In this document: positions 7,023-13,686 of the stretch, in pieces
Numbering within the stretch: the first letter of the stretch is position 1
How the letters are laid out: every line of letters begins with the position of its first letter
Made by a program: the position numbers and the translations under genes
Assembly (NCBI GenBank): GCA_018262455.1
Contig: JAGSPR010000081.1
Span: 1 to 18,632 of the forward strand
Direction: 5' to 3'
From: Deltaproteobacteria bacterium
GTDB lineage: Bacteria; Myxococcota; Polyangia; Haliangiales; Haliangiaceae
DNA: 18,632 nucleotides
Notes under the pieces: generated by a model
What the model saw: the letters and a program-made list of their open reading frames with translations, nothing else
What the model was told of the DNA's origin: nothing
The model's database searches: none

Positions 7023-7616
7023 ATGTTCCTCCTCGGCGCAGTGATGGTGATCTGGTGCCTGCTCCTTGCGTGGATCGCGCGCACCGCCCAGGGACGTGGC
7101 CGCAGCGTGATCGGGTGGACGGCCTGTGCGGCGGTTGCGGGGGCGCTCGGCCTGCTCGGCGGGATCACGGTGCTGGCCAGCGTCATGGCCCAGAACGAGT
7201 TCTCGCTCAGTCACGGTGGTAACTCCGACCTGACGCTGCTGGCCGTGCTGCTGCCGCCCGCCCTGCTCGTCGCACCGATGATCGGAATCGGGGTCGTGCT
7301 GCACCGCGTCCCGGTCAAGGTGTCGAATCGCACCTCATGGGTGGTGCATTTCATGGACCGCGGACCCGGCCGGATCTGGTTCGACGGCGGTGCCGCGTGC
7401 TTCGAGTGGTCGGCCGGTTCGCGGCGGGTCCCAGGCGATCAAGTGCGAACCGTGGCCGCCGATGGTGAGTGCGTGCGCGTCACTTGCATCATCGATGATG
7501 ACAAGACGCTCGAGCTCGTCGCGATGCCGATGGGGAAGCCCGAGACGCCGGCCGGCCGGCGACAGCAGAGCGTGTTGCTCGCGGACCAGCTTCGCTCGGT
7601 CGGACGAGCCGGCTGA
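7023..7616 (+). CDS. Three-helix membrane protein with cytoplasmic C-terminal domain, unknown function
   Basis: I do not recognise this 197-residue protein. Three membrane helices are visible: about residues 2-19, 30-53 and 68-90, the first two joined by a short basic stretch (TAQGRGRS). From about residue 95 there is a soluble domain, with GRIWFDGGAACFEWSAGSRRVPGDQV and a strand-rich segment to about 160, then a polar tail. Positive charge after helices 1 and 3 is compatible with a cytoplasmic C-terminus if the N-terminus is outside, but topology is uncertain. Third positions are strongly G/C and the frame starts right at a promoter with leaderless spacing, both supporting a real gene. It is transcribed alone and converges on the secreted-protein gene with 46 bases between stops. 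Confidence 0.75.
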   Translation: MFLLGAVMVIWCLLLAWIARTAQGRGRSVIGWTACAAVAGALGLLGGITVLASVMAQNEFSLSHGGNSDLTLLAVLLPPALLVAPMIGIGVVLHRVPVKVSNRTSWVVHFMDRGPGRIWFDGGAACFEWSAGSRRVPGDQVRTVAADGECVRVTCIIDDDKTLELVAMPMGKPETPAGRRQQSVLLADQLRSVGRAG

Positions 7617-7662
7617 ATCCGAACCTGGCGCCGAGGCTGGCGAGCCGCGCGAGGCGATCGCC

Positions 7663-9090
7663 CTAGCGCTCGACGACCACGAGGTTCGTCGGCGCGACGT
7701 CGAGAGCTTGCCGACGTCGGCGCAGGCACAGGTACAGCCCGACGGCCACCCCCAGCAGCAGGCCACCATCGCTGACACCGCGGCCACTCTGACAGCCGCA
7801 ACCGCCGACGCCAGGCTGGGGGTCGACGCCACCGTCACCGGAAGTGCCGGCATCGCCGCCTGCACCGGTCGTGGCCGTTGGACCCATGACCCGGCCCACC
7901 AGGCTACCGTCGACCGGGTTGCCATCGACGCGCAACACCAGATCGGGATACGGCGCGCTGCGATCGGGCAGCTGCTTGCGCGTGTACGTCGCGTGACCGA
8001 GCTCCGGATACTGGACCCGGAGGTAGTAGTGCTGGCCGATTGTCACCGGCAGCTCGTCGGCGAACCACGCCACCGCGATCCCCTGATCGTGCAGGCCGAT
8101 CGTCTCCTTGACCGGGCCGATCGGAGGACCGTTCGGGGTCTCGCTGACGAAGATCCGGACCCGTCGAAAGCCTTCGGGTCCGCCGGTGAACGCCGAGGCG
8201 TGGGTGATCGCCGTCGAGTGCGCGACGAACTCCTGGGCGAGATCACTGCCGAACTCGTAGCCGTCGTTGGCGCTGACCAGGAAGCTGGTCGCCGAGCCGC
8301 CCGAGTCGAGGTCGAGGTTGAAGCAGAGGTCGGTGTTCGCGATCGGGTTCAGGCTGTGATCGTCGCCCACCTGGTAGGCGGCGCCCCCCGCGTAGACGTC
8401 ACCGAGCCGGTAGGGCGCCCAGCTGCCGAGGACCGCGATGGTCAGGGTCTCGCCGGGCGTGAGCGGCACGCCCGGGGCGAACGCCGCCGTGGCGCGGCCG
8501 CCGCCCCCCGGAAAGCTGATGCTGGACCGCGCGATCGGCTCGCCGGTCACGTCGAGCCCGCGGTGGACCTCGACGGCGTTTCTGCTCTCCGCGCCCGACC
8601 GGAAGGTCAGCTTGGCCAGCGAGGTCGCGCCCTCGGGGACGGTGATGGTCTCGGCCAGTGAGCCGCTCCACCAGTCGGTGTTGTACTCGACATAATCGTC
8701 AGAGACCCGCAGGGCCTCGAAGTGGAGCTCACCCATATCGCACGAGCGCGCGGTGCAGGTGACCTCGCGCACGATGGGCCGGAAGGTGAAGGGCTCGAGC
8801 GAGGTCACGACCCACTCGCCCGCGCTCGTGTCGTGGATGCAGAGGTTGCCGTCGGAATCGCTGACCGCCAGGTAGCGCGTGCCGGGCTCGCTGTCGCCGC
8901 GGCGGAACGCGAAGGCGAAGATCTCACCGATGCCGCGATCGCCGGGCGGAGTCAGGTTGGGCTCGAAGACGATGGCCCGACCGCGCATCCAGCCAGGCTG
9001 GTTCTCGGGACAGGTCTCGGCCCGCGCCATCGCAGACCAGCTGGAGAGCAGGCCAAGCGCAAGGATGGAGGAGAGGAGCCGGGAAGACAT
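7663..9090 (-). CDS. Secreted protein with duplicated beta-domain and MYXO-CTERM-like anchor
   Basis: Exported 475-residue protein of unknown function. The signal peptide at 1-24 has likely cleavage after ARA, before ETC. The mature part is Cys-containing and strand-rich. Two consecutive domains look related: one opens SLAETITVPEGATS (144) and the other DLAQEFVAHSTAIT (283), and both include a P-x-T-x-G-E/Q turn followed by alternating hydrophobics (TPGETLTIAV, TIGQHYYLRV). A Gly/Asp/Pro linker (about 405-430) leads to GCGCQSG, a hydrophobic stretch (442-456) and RRRR, the layout of the MYXO-CTERM surface-sorting tail. Here, unusually, 15 more residues follow the Arg cluster. ATG 9090 is chosen; ATG 9099 and TTG 9120 are also in frame and none has a good Shine-Dalgarno. 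The gene is divergent from the glycoside-hydrolase-like gene. Confidence 0.85.
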   Translation of the reverse strand: MSSRLLSSILALGLLSSWSAMARAETCPENQPGWMRGRAIVFEPNLTPPGDRGIGEIFAFAFRRGDSEPGTRYLAVSDSDGNLCIHDTSAGEWVVTSLEPFTFRPIVREVTCTARSCDMGELHFEALRVSDDYVEYNTDWWSGSLAETITVPEGATSLAKLTFRSGAESRNAVEVHRGLDVTGEPIARSSISFPGGGGRATAAFAPGVPLTPGETLTIAVLGSWAPYRLGDVYAGGAAYQVGDDHSLNPIANTDLCFNLDLDSGGSATSFLVSANDGYEFGSDLAQEFVAHSTAITHASAFTGGPEGFRRVRIFVSETPNGPPIGPVKETIGLHDQGIAVAWFADELPVTIGQHYYLRVQYPELGHATYTRKQLPDRSAPYPDLVLRVDGNPVDGSLVGRVMGPTATTGAGGDAGTSGDGGVDPQPGVGGCGCQSGRGVSDGGLLLGVAVGLYLCLRRRRQALDVAPTNLVVVER

Positions 9091-9355
9091 GGCAGGCATT
9101 CGAGTGCTGGCCCCACGCAAGGTCCGGGCCGTGACTCAGCGCGAGGGAATGCGGTGCGACGGACGTAGATGCAGACAGCCGGTTGCACAATCTCGTCGAG
9201 TGAGCGTGCATCGATATCTCGAACCACACATCAACTCGGCATGTTATGTCAGACACTCAATCTCCGTCGCTCACGATCGTATGCACCCTGAGACGTGAGA
9301 CCCCGATTGAACCCGGCTTAGTTTTGCTCGAGCCCCTGTCGGCGACTTCGCACGC

Positions 9356-9369
9356 GGCACATCGTTTGC
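9356..9369 (+). promoter_or_regulatory. Sigma-54 type -24/-12 promoter of the glycoside-hydrolase-like gene
   Basis: GGCACATCGTTTGC matches the -24/-12 consensus with correct spacing and begins 27 bases before ATG 9383, exactly as at 6326/6353. The predicted start site is near 9381. A CTCACG/CGTGAG inverted repeat (9270-9275, 9294-9299) lies upstream. GGAG at 9375-9378 could be a short-spaced Shine-Dalgarno; if so, transcription must start further upstream. Confidence 0.62.
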
Positions 9370-9382
9370 CTACCGGAGCGCC

Positions 9383-10483
9383 ATGCCTCCGATCGGTGCA
9401 GCACGCAGCTTCCTCTGTCCGTCGTGGCTGCTGACGGGCTGTGCGGTCGCCGCCGCTGCGTGCGCCCCACCCACGCGGCCTCCCGATCCGATGAACGCGA
9501 TCGACGCTCCGCTCGGGACGGATGCTGCCGCAGCGCTGCCGTGGAATTACCCGGTGATCGAGCATGGCAGTAAGATTGGCATTCACGGAATCCTGGGTGG
9601 ACCGCCCAAGGTGTTCGTCCAGGATCTCGCCAACCGCGGCCTGCATTTCGGCGTGGTCAAGGCGGTCGACGATCTCGGCTGGTTGCTCGATGTGAAGCAG
9701 ATGGCGCCCGAGACCATCACCCTGGCCCGCCTGACCAGCGAGTGGGAGAGCGTGCCCGATCTGGTCAACCCAGGCACCGACCTCGACATGCTGGCCGATC
9801 ACATCATGGAGCCGATCGCGGCCAAGCTCGCCCAGCACCCCGAGTACGCAAACGGCATCGACTACTGGGAGGTCGTCAACGAGCCCGATCCGCCCGGCCC
9901 CGAGGGCTATCGCCTGCTCGCCGAGGTGATGAAGCGCTGCATGACGCGCGCGGAGGCCATGGGGATTCACATTGCGATCTTCGGCCTCAACGCCGGCACG
10001 CCGGAGTGGGACGAGATCCAGGCCGTGGTCGAGACCGGCGTGTTCGGCGATGCCCGTCGCGGTGGCCATATCTTCACCGTCCACGAGGGCATCTTGCCCG
10101 ACCCGAGCGAGCCCATCGAGACCTGCTTCGACGGCACGATCCCGGGGTCGCCGTTCGTCGACGGCGCGGGCTGCCTCAACTTCCGCCATCGGTTCTTCTA
10201 CGCGCTGCTCGAGCCGCGTCACGAAGAGGTGCCGGTCGTCGTCTCGGAGTTCTACATCGGGCCCGGCTACGAGGCCGACAGCGCGTCGCCCGAGGTCCTG
10301 CGCGATCGCCTGGCCTGGTACGACGCCGAGTCGGCTCACCGCTACTACGAGTGGTCGGTTCAGCCGTTCACCCTCGGTGGCCAGAACGTCGGCTGGGACC
10401 ACCAGGACTACGGCTATGCCTATCCGGCATTCCTCGACTACATGGATTCGGTGCGGGATCGCGTCAACCAAGCGCATCCGTAG
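9383..10483 (+). CDS. Glycoside hydrolase-like lipoprotein (clan GH-A-type TIM barrel)
   Basis: Predicted surface or periplasmic polysaccharide-degrading enzyme, 366 residues. The signal peptide has two possible lipoboxes, LLTGC (Cys20) and AAAC (Cys27). After a Pro/Ala linker the barrel begins near residue 64 (IGIHGILGG). WEVVNEPD at 162-169 carries Asn-Glu at the end of a strand, the acid/base signature of clan GH-A, with E167. VPVVVSEFYIG (283-293) supplies E289 as likely nucleophile, 122 residues later. HEG at 234-236 and the aromatics of YYEWSVQPF fit a sugar cleft. I cannot assign a GH family or substrate. The fibro-slime gene follows 38 bases downstream, suggesting an operon acting on surface or extracellular polysaccharide. 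The start is set by the signal peptide. Confidence 0.82.
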   Translation: MPPIGAARSFLCPSWLLTGCAVAAAACAPPTRPPDPMNAIDAPLGTDAAAALPWNYPVIEHGSKIGIHGILGGPPKVFVQDLANRGLHFGVVKAVDDLGWLLDVKQMAPETITLARLTSEWESVPDLVNPGTDLDMLADHIMEPIAAKLAQHPEYANGIDYWEVVNEPDPPGPEGYRLLAEVMKRCMTRAEAMGIHIAIFGLNAGTPEWDEIQAVVETGVFGDARRGGHIFTVHEGILPDPSEPIETCFDGTIPGSPFVDGAGCLNFRHRFFYALLEPRHEEVPVVVSEFYIGPGYEADSASPEVLRDRLAWYDAESAHRYYEWSVQPFTLGGQNVGWDHQDYGYAYPAFLDYMDSVRDRVNQAHP

Positions 10484-10521
10484 GAATCCGTATCCACCTT
10501 CCAATCCCCTGGAGCGAGCCC

Positions 10522-11283
10522 GTGTCGATCTCAGCCAAATTCACATCTGTCGCGCATGCAGTGATCGTCGTCGGTGGGCTCGCCGCCTGTGGTTCGAATG
10601 CCGGCATCGGCCGGGACGCACCGGGCACCAGCAACAGCGATGGTGACGTCGGTCCGACGGACGGCCAGAACTGCGGGGCGCTCTCCGCGGTCCTGCGCGA
10701 CTTCAAGTCCAATCATCCCGACTTCCAGAAGACGATCGCCGACGACCGCAACCTCGTGGCCGCCACCCTCGGAGCTGACAACAAGCCGGTCTATGCCCCG
10801 GCGGGCGCGACCCCCACGGTGTCGGGCCAGGCATCGTTCGATCAGTGGTACCGCGACGTCCCGGGCATCAACCTGCGCTTCGAGCAGGCGCTGCCGCTCA
10901 CCGCGGGCCCACCTGGCACGTTCACGTTCGATTCATCGATGTTCTTCCCGCTCGATGGGCTCGGGTTCCCGAACCAGGAGATCAACGGTCACAACTTCCA
11001 CTTCACGACCGAGATCCACAACTCGTTCGTCTATCGCGGAGGAGAGCGGTTCAGCTTCACCGGCGACGATGATGTCTGGGTGTTCGTCAACCACCGGCTC
11101 GCGCTCGATCTCGGCGGGATCCACCAAGCAGAGTCCGCCACGATCGACTTCGACGCCCGCGCCGCGGAGCTCGGCATCACCGCGGGGCAGACCTACCCGC
11201 TCGATGTCTTCCACGCGGAACGCCACACGTTCGACTCGAACTTCCGGATCGAGACGACGATCGACTGCTTCATCATCTTGTGA
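10522..11283 (+). CDS. Fibro-slime domain lipoprotein
   Basis: Predicted 253-residue lipoprotein: signal peptide with lipobox LAAC (Cys23), an Asp/Gly/Ser-rich linker to about residue 48, then one fibro-slime domain (TIGR02148) to the C-terminus. The hallmarks are FDQWYRDVPGIN (106-117), FHFTTEIHNSFVY (159-171), GDDDVWVFVNHRLALDLGG (181-199) and a HAERHTFDSNFRIET stretch (231-245). The domain is PA14-like and generally thought to bind carbohydrate. It was named for Dictyostelium and Fibrobacter surface proteins and is frequent in myxobacteria. The start is GTG, supported by GGAG 7 bases upstream and by the signal peptide. It lies downstream of the glycoside-hydrolase-like gene and is probably co-transcribed. 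Having a Shine-Dalgarno fits an internal operon gene. Confidence 0.9.
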   Translation: MSISAKFTSVAHAVIVVGGLAACGSNAGIGRDAPGTSNSDGDVGPTDGQNCGALSAVLRDFKSNHPDFQKTIADDRNLVAATLGADNKPVYAPAGATPTVSGQASFDQWYRDVPGINLRFEQALPLTAGPPGTFTFDSSMFFPLDGLGFPNQEINGHNFHFTTEIHNSFVYRGGERFSFTGDDDVWVFVNHRLALDLGGIHQAESATIDFDARAAELGITAGQTYPLDVFHAERHTFDSNFRIETTIDCFIIL

Positions 11284-11292
11284 CTGGCGGAT

Positions 11293-11312
11293 GCGCGGCG
11301 AAGCCACCGCGC
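11293..11312. terminator. GC hairpin between convergent stops, possible terminator
   Basis: GCGCGG (11293-11298) pairs with CCGCGC (11307-11312) across an 8-base loop, between the stops at 11283 (plus) and 11318 (minus). There is no T-run. Confidence 0.3.
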
Positions 11313-11315
11313 GGA

Positions 11316-11858
11316 TCAGAAGTCGCCGCCGAGGCTGAGCCCGGTGACGGGCCCGTTCGCCGTCGTCGTGAACAGCGGTGCGACCCGCAGCTGATGCGCC
11401 GTGTTGGATCGACGCACCGCGCGCGGCAGCGTCACGAGGTCCCAGACCAGCCCGACCTCCCACAGCGCGACCGCTCCCATGAGGCCGGAGAAAACCGCGC
11501 CGTCGTCGTCGAGCCGCGGCGAGGCGATCGCCAGCGCGACGACTCCGCCCGCCGCGCCGACCCGAAGGACCAGGCCGGTGGTGACGTAACGACCGACGTA
11601 CCAGTGCCCTGCCGATGGACCGAGGACGGTCGCAGCGCCCGCGATGACAAAACACAGATCGGCACGCGGGCCCTCGGTGTTGCCCCCGCTGGCGAGCGCG
11701 GCCGCCGCATACGGAAGCGCGGTCGCGCCGATCGAGATCAGATAGGCGTCCAGCAGGCTCTTGCGAGGTACCGGAGTTACCCGGGTCTCGCCAGGCGCCT
11801 GCGCCGATGCCGGTCCGGCTGCGCCGAGCAACAGGATCACGATGATGAGCAGGCGCAT
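11316..11858 (-). CDS. Envelope protein with hydrophobic segments, unknown function
   Basis: 180-residue protein with a signal peptide (1-20, cleavage after ASA) and four further hydrophobic stretches, around SLLDAYLISIGATALPYAAA, CFVIAGAATVLGPSAG, GLVLRVGAAGGVVALAIA and FSGLMGAVALWEVGLVW. GPSAGHWYVGRYVTTG looks like a turn motif of small myxobacterial envelope proteins, but I cannot name the family. The C-terminus, LRVAPLFTTT to LSLGGDF, looks like a beta-hairpin ending in Phe, as in outer-membrane proteins; that sits oddly with the hydrophobic helices. ATG 11858 starts the signal peptide; the upstream TTG at 11876 is less likely. TACCGT lies 7 bases before the ATG. The last 36 codons have a broken copy at 6869-6979. 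Confidence 0.78.
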   Translation of the reverse strand: MRLLIIVILLLGAAGPASAQAPGETRVTPVPRKSLLDAYLISIGATALPYAAAALASGGNTEGPRADLCFVIAGAATVLGPSAGHWYVGRYVTTGLVLRVGAAGGVVALAIASPRLDDDGAVFSGLMGAVALWEVGLVWDLVTLPRAVRRSNTAHQLRVAPLFTTTANGPVTGLSLGGDF

Positions 11859-11900
11859 GCTCGACACGGTACCCAAGGCCCGAAGCTAGGTGCGGTGCCG

Positions 11901-11937
11901 CGCGTGACAGCCGTTGACTCGATGCGGCTGCCACGCG
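11901..11937. repeat. Strong imperfect hairpin, 13-bp arms
   Basis: CGCGTGACAGCCG (11901-11913) and CGGCTGCCACGCG (11925-11937) pair at 12 of 13 positions around an 11-base loop. It lies between two minus-strand genes, about 130 bases past the stop of the phosphatase-family gene. It could be a terminator without a T-run or part of a structured RNA. Confidence 0.55.
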
Positions 11938-11949
11938 ACAAGTCGTCGT

Positions 11950-11985
11950 CGCACGTGCGCCCGTGGACGCTACGAGGATCCTCGT
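11950..11985. repeat. Two perfect palindromes in the same intergenic region
   Basis: CGCACGTGCG (11950-11959) and ACGAGGATCCTCGT (11972-11985) are each identical to their reverse complement. With the hairpin at 11901-11937, three dyad-symmetric elements sit within 85 bases of a 208-base gap. Operator sites or structured RNA are possible; nothing else is visible in this gap. Confidence 0.5.
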
Positions 11986-12066
11986 CGTCGTCTCACGCGA
12001 GGTCACGGTCGACTCGGTTGCGTCGCGGGCGGGTGACGGAGCCCACCGATCAGATCGTCGACCGGA

Positions 12067-12969
12067 TCATGGCAGCGTGATGTCGACCCACACTGGCCAG
12101 TGATCCGAGACATCGAGCGAGCGCTCGACCTGGGCCTCGGTCACGGCGAGCCCGCGCGTGAAGATCGCATCGAGCCGGGACTCGATGCCGTGCACGGTCT
12201 CGGTGGGGCCGACGTTCGCGGCCGGCGTCTCGAAGCCGAGGCCCCGCATGTAGTCGTCGAGCAGGGGCGCCTGGTCCGTGTCGACGATCTGCGCCGTCGG
12301 CAGCAGCGGGAACGAGCCGTCCTCCCACAGGAACGGGTTGGTGTTGACGTCGCCGGCGACGATCACCTGGGGCGGGAGATCGAGGACCGCCGGGCGAACC
12401 TCCAGGATCCGATCGGTGATGTTGATCCGGGTCTCGAGGTGGAGATCGACGACGTGGAGCAGAGTGGCTCCGACCGTGATCTCCGCGCGGATCGCGATGC
12501 GTGGCTTCCAGTCGGCGGTATGCGGGAGCTCCATCACCGCGGCGTTTCCGATCGGATAGCGCGACAGGATCGCGAGGCCATGCGTCCCGTCACCCTTGAC
12601 GCGCCCCGGGACGTAGATCCAGCCGGTGTCGAGCAGGGCGGCGAGCCGGCTCGCGCGCGTGGCACCTTCGCTCGGGTAGGACTCCTCTTCCTGGAGCAGG
12701 TACAGATCGGCCGCCATGATGGCCGGGTTGCCCAGGATCTCGCTCGCGAGCCGTGCTGGATCGCCACCCAGGTCGACGTTGAACGTGACGATCCGGAACC
12801 TGCTACCCGAGGGCACGGGCGCCAGGGGCCGTACGGGAGGCGCGCCGGTCTCGACCGCGAGCGCCCCATCGATCGAGTCGGTCGCGATCCATTCAGCGGG
12901 GGGGCCGACATCCAGGCCGCAGCCCGCGAGCACCACGATCGCGCAGGTCGCACGCCTCAAAATGCACAT
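12067..12969 (-). CDS. Endonuclease/exonuclease/phosphatase family lipoprotein
   Basis: 300-residue predicted lipoprotein (lipobox LAGC, Cys17) with a DNase I-like metal-dependent phosphoesterase fold. Family motifs in order: FRIVTFNVDLG (58-68, Asn), LYLLQEEES (89-97, metal-binding Glu), LHVVDLHLE (171-179), VIVAGDVNTNPF (202-213, GDxN), SRLDAIF (264-270) and SDHWPVWVDI (288-297, catalytic His). All key residues are present, so activity is expected outside the cytoplasm. The substrate could be nucleic acid, a phospholipid or an inositol phosphate; the sequence does not decide. ATG 12969 overlaps the 3' end of the upstream barrel-like gene by 13 bases, implying translational coupling. The frame is open further upstream, but the lipoprotein signal supports this start. 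Confidence 0.88.
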   Translation of the reverse strand: MCILRRATCAIVVLAGCGLDVGPPAEWIATDSIDGALAVETGAPPVRPLAPVPSGSRFRIVTFNVDLGGDPARLASEILGNPAIMAADLYLLQEEESYPSEGATRASRLAALLDTGWIYVPGRVKGDGTHGLAILSRYPIGNAAVMELPHTADWKPRIAIRAEITVGATLLHVVDLHLETRINITDRILEVRPAVLDLPPQVIVAGDVNTNPFLWEDGSFPLLPTAQIVDTDQAPLLDDYMRGLGFETPAANVGPTETVHGIESRLDAIFTRGLAVTEAQVERSLDVSDHWPVWVDITLP

Positions 12970-13463
12970 CCCATGTCTGCGCCGGCCCACGGCGCGATGC
13001 CACCCTTGCCGACCACACCCATCACGAACGCTCGCACCAGCACCCTCCCGTGATGCTCGTATCCGGTCGAGAGCTGCGCACCGATCCCGGTGGAGCTTGT
13101 TCCCATCCACTCGGGCACCGGTGACGGCGTCGAGACATGGACGAGCTGCGGCCCGAGATCGAGGAACGCGCGGTGGCGCCGCGTTCCGAGCGGGTAGACC
13201 GTGACCGAAGGACTCGCGGACCACATGCGCTGACGGTCGAACGCCGACAACGAGGCCACGACGCCGAGGGCCAGCCGCGGCCTGAGCTGGTAGCTGTAGC
13301 CGAGCCCCCACAGCCCGCCCTTGCCGAGAAACTCGAGGTACAACGCGTGGCGAAGTTGCGACGGCGGGGTCGTCGGCGATCCGGTCGAAGGTTCGCCGCT
13401 GGCGATGCGCGTGGTGGCGAGTAACAAGGCCGCTACCACGATCCATCGCGAGGGGCTGTGCAT
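12957..13463 (-). CDS. Outer-membrane beta-barrel-like protein
   Basis: 168-residue exported protein with a signal peptide (1-23, cleavage near ASG/EPS) and alternating-hydrophobicity strands: LYLEFLGKGGLWGLGYSYQL, LALGVVASLSAF, SVTVYPLG, AFLDLGPQLVHVS, GAQLSTGYEH and VRAFVMGVVG. It ends in ADMGCAF, the terminal Phe expected of an outer-membrane assembly signal. The size would suit a small 8-strand barrel; no specific family is recognised. TAAACT lies 9 bases before the ATG, and TTGCTA sits 16 bases further upstream, a plausible sigma-70-like pair. It is first in a two-gene unit with the phosphatase-family lipoprotein and divergent from the DUF3943 gene, so the three may serve the same envelope compartment. 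Confidence 0.78.
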   Translation of the reverse strand: MHSPSRWIVVAALLLATTRIASGEPSTGSPTTPPSQLRHALYLEFLGKGGLWGLGYSYQLRPRLALGVVASLSAFDRQRMWSASPSVTVYPLGTRRHRAFLDLGPQLVHVSTPSPVPEWMGTSSTGIGAQLSTGYEHHGRVLVRAFVMGVVGKGGIAPWAGADMGCAF

Positions 13464-13658
13464 CGGACTGCCAGTTTAGCGCCGGGCACGGTCGTAGCAA
13501 GCAAGGTCCCGATGCAGCTCGGGCGCACGGTCGCGCATTCTTTGCGCACACGCGGCTCCGGACGAAAAAGTCGACACCCCGATCGAGCGTGCCGCGCGCC
13601 GGCCTCGAGGTATCTCCGGTTGGACCCTGGGTGTTTCGGTGGGGGCGTGTCCGGCCTC

Positions 13659-13673
13659 TGGCACGTTAGGTGA
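13659..13673 (+). promoter_or_regulatory. Degenerate -24/-12-like element before the DUF3943 gene
   Basis: TGGCACG is a perfect -24 element. The -12 position reads GTGA instead of TTGC. The GG is again exactly 27 bases before the ATG (13687), as in the two better matches. Confidence 0.35.
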
Positions 13674-13686
13674 AGCCTGGAACGGC

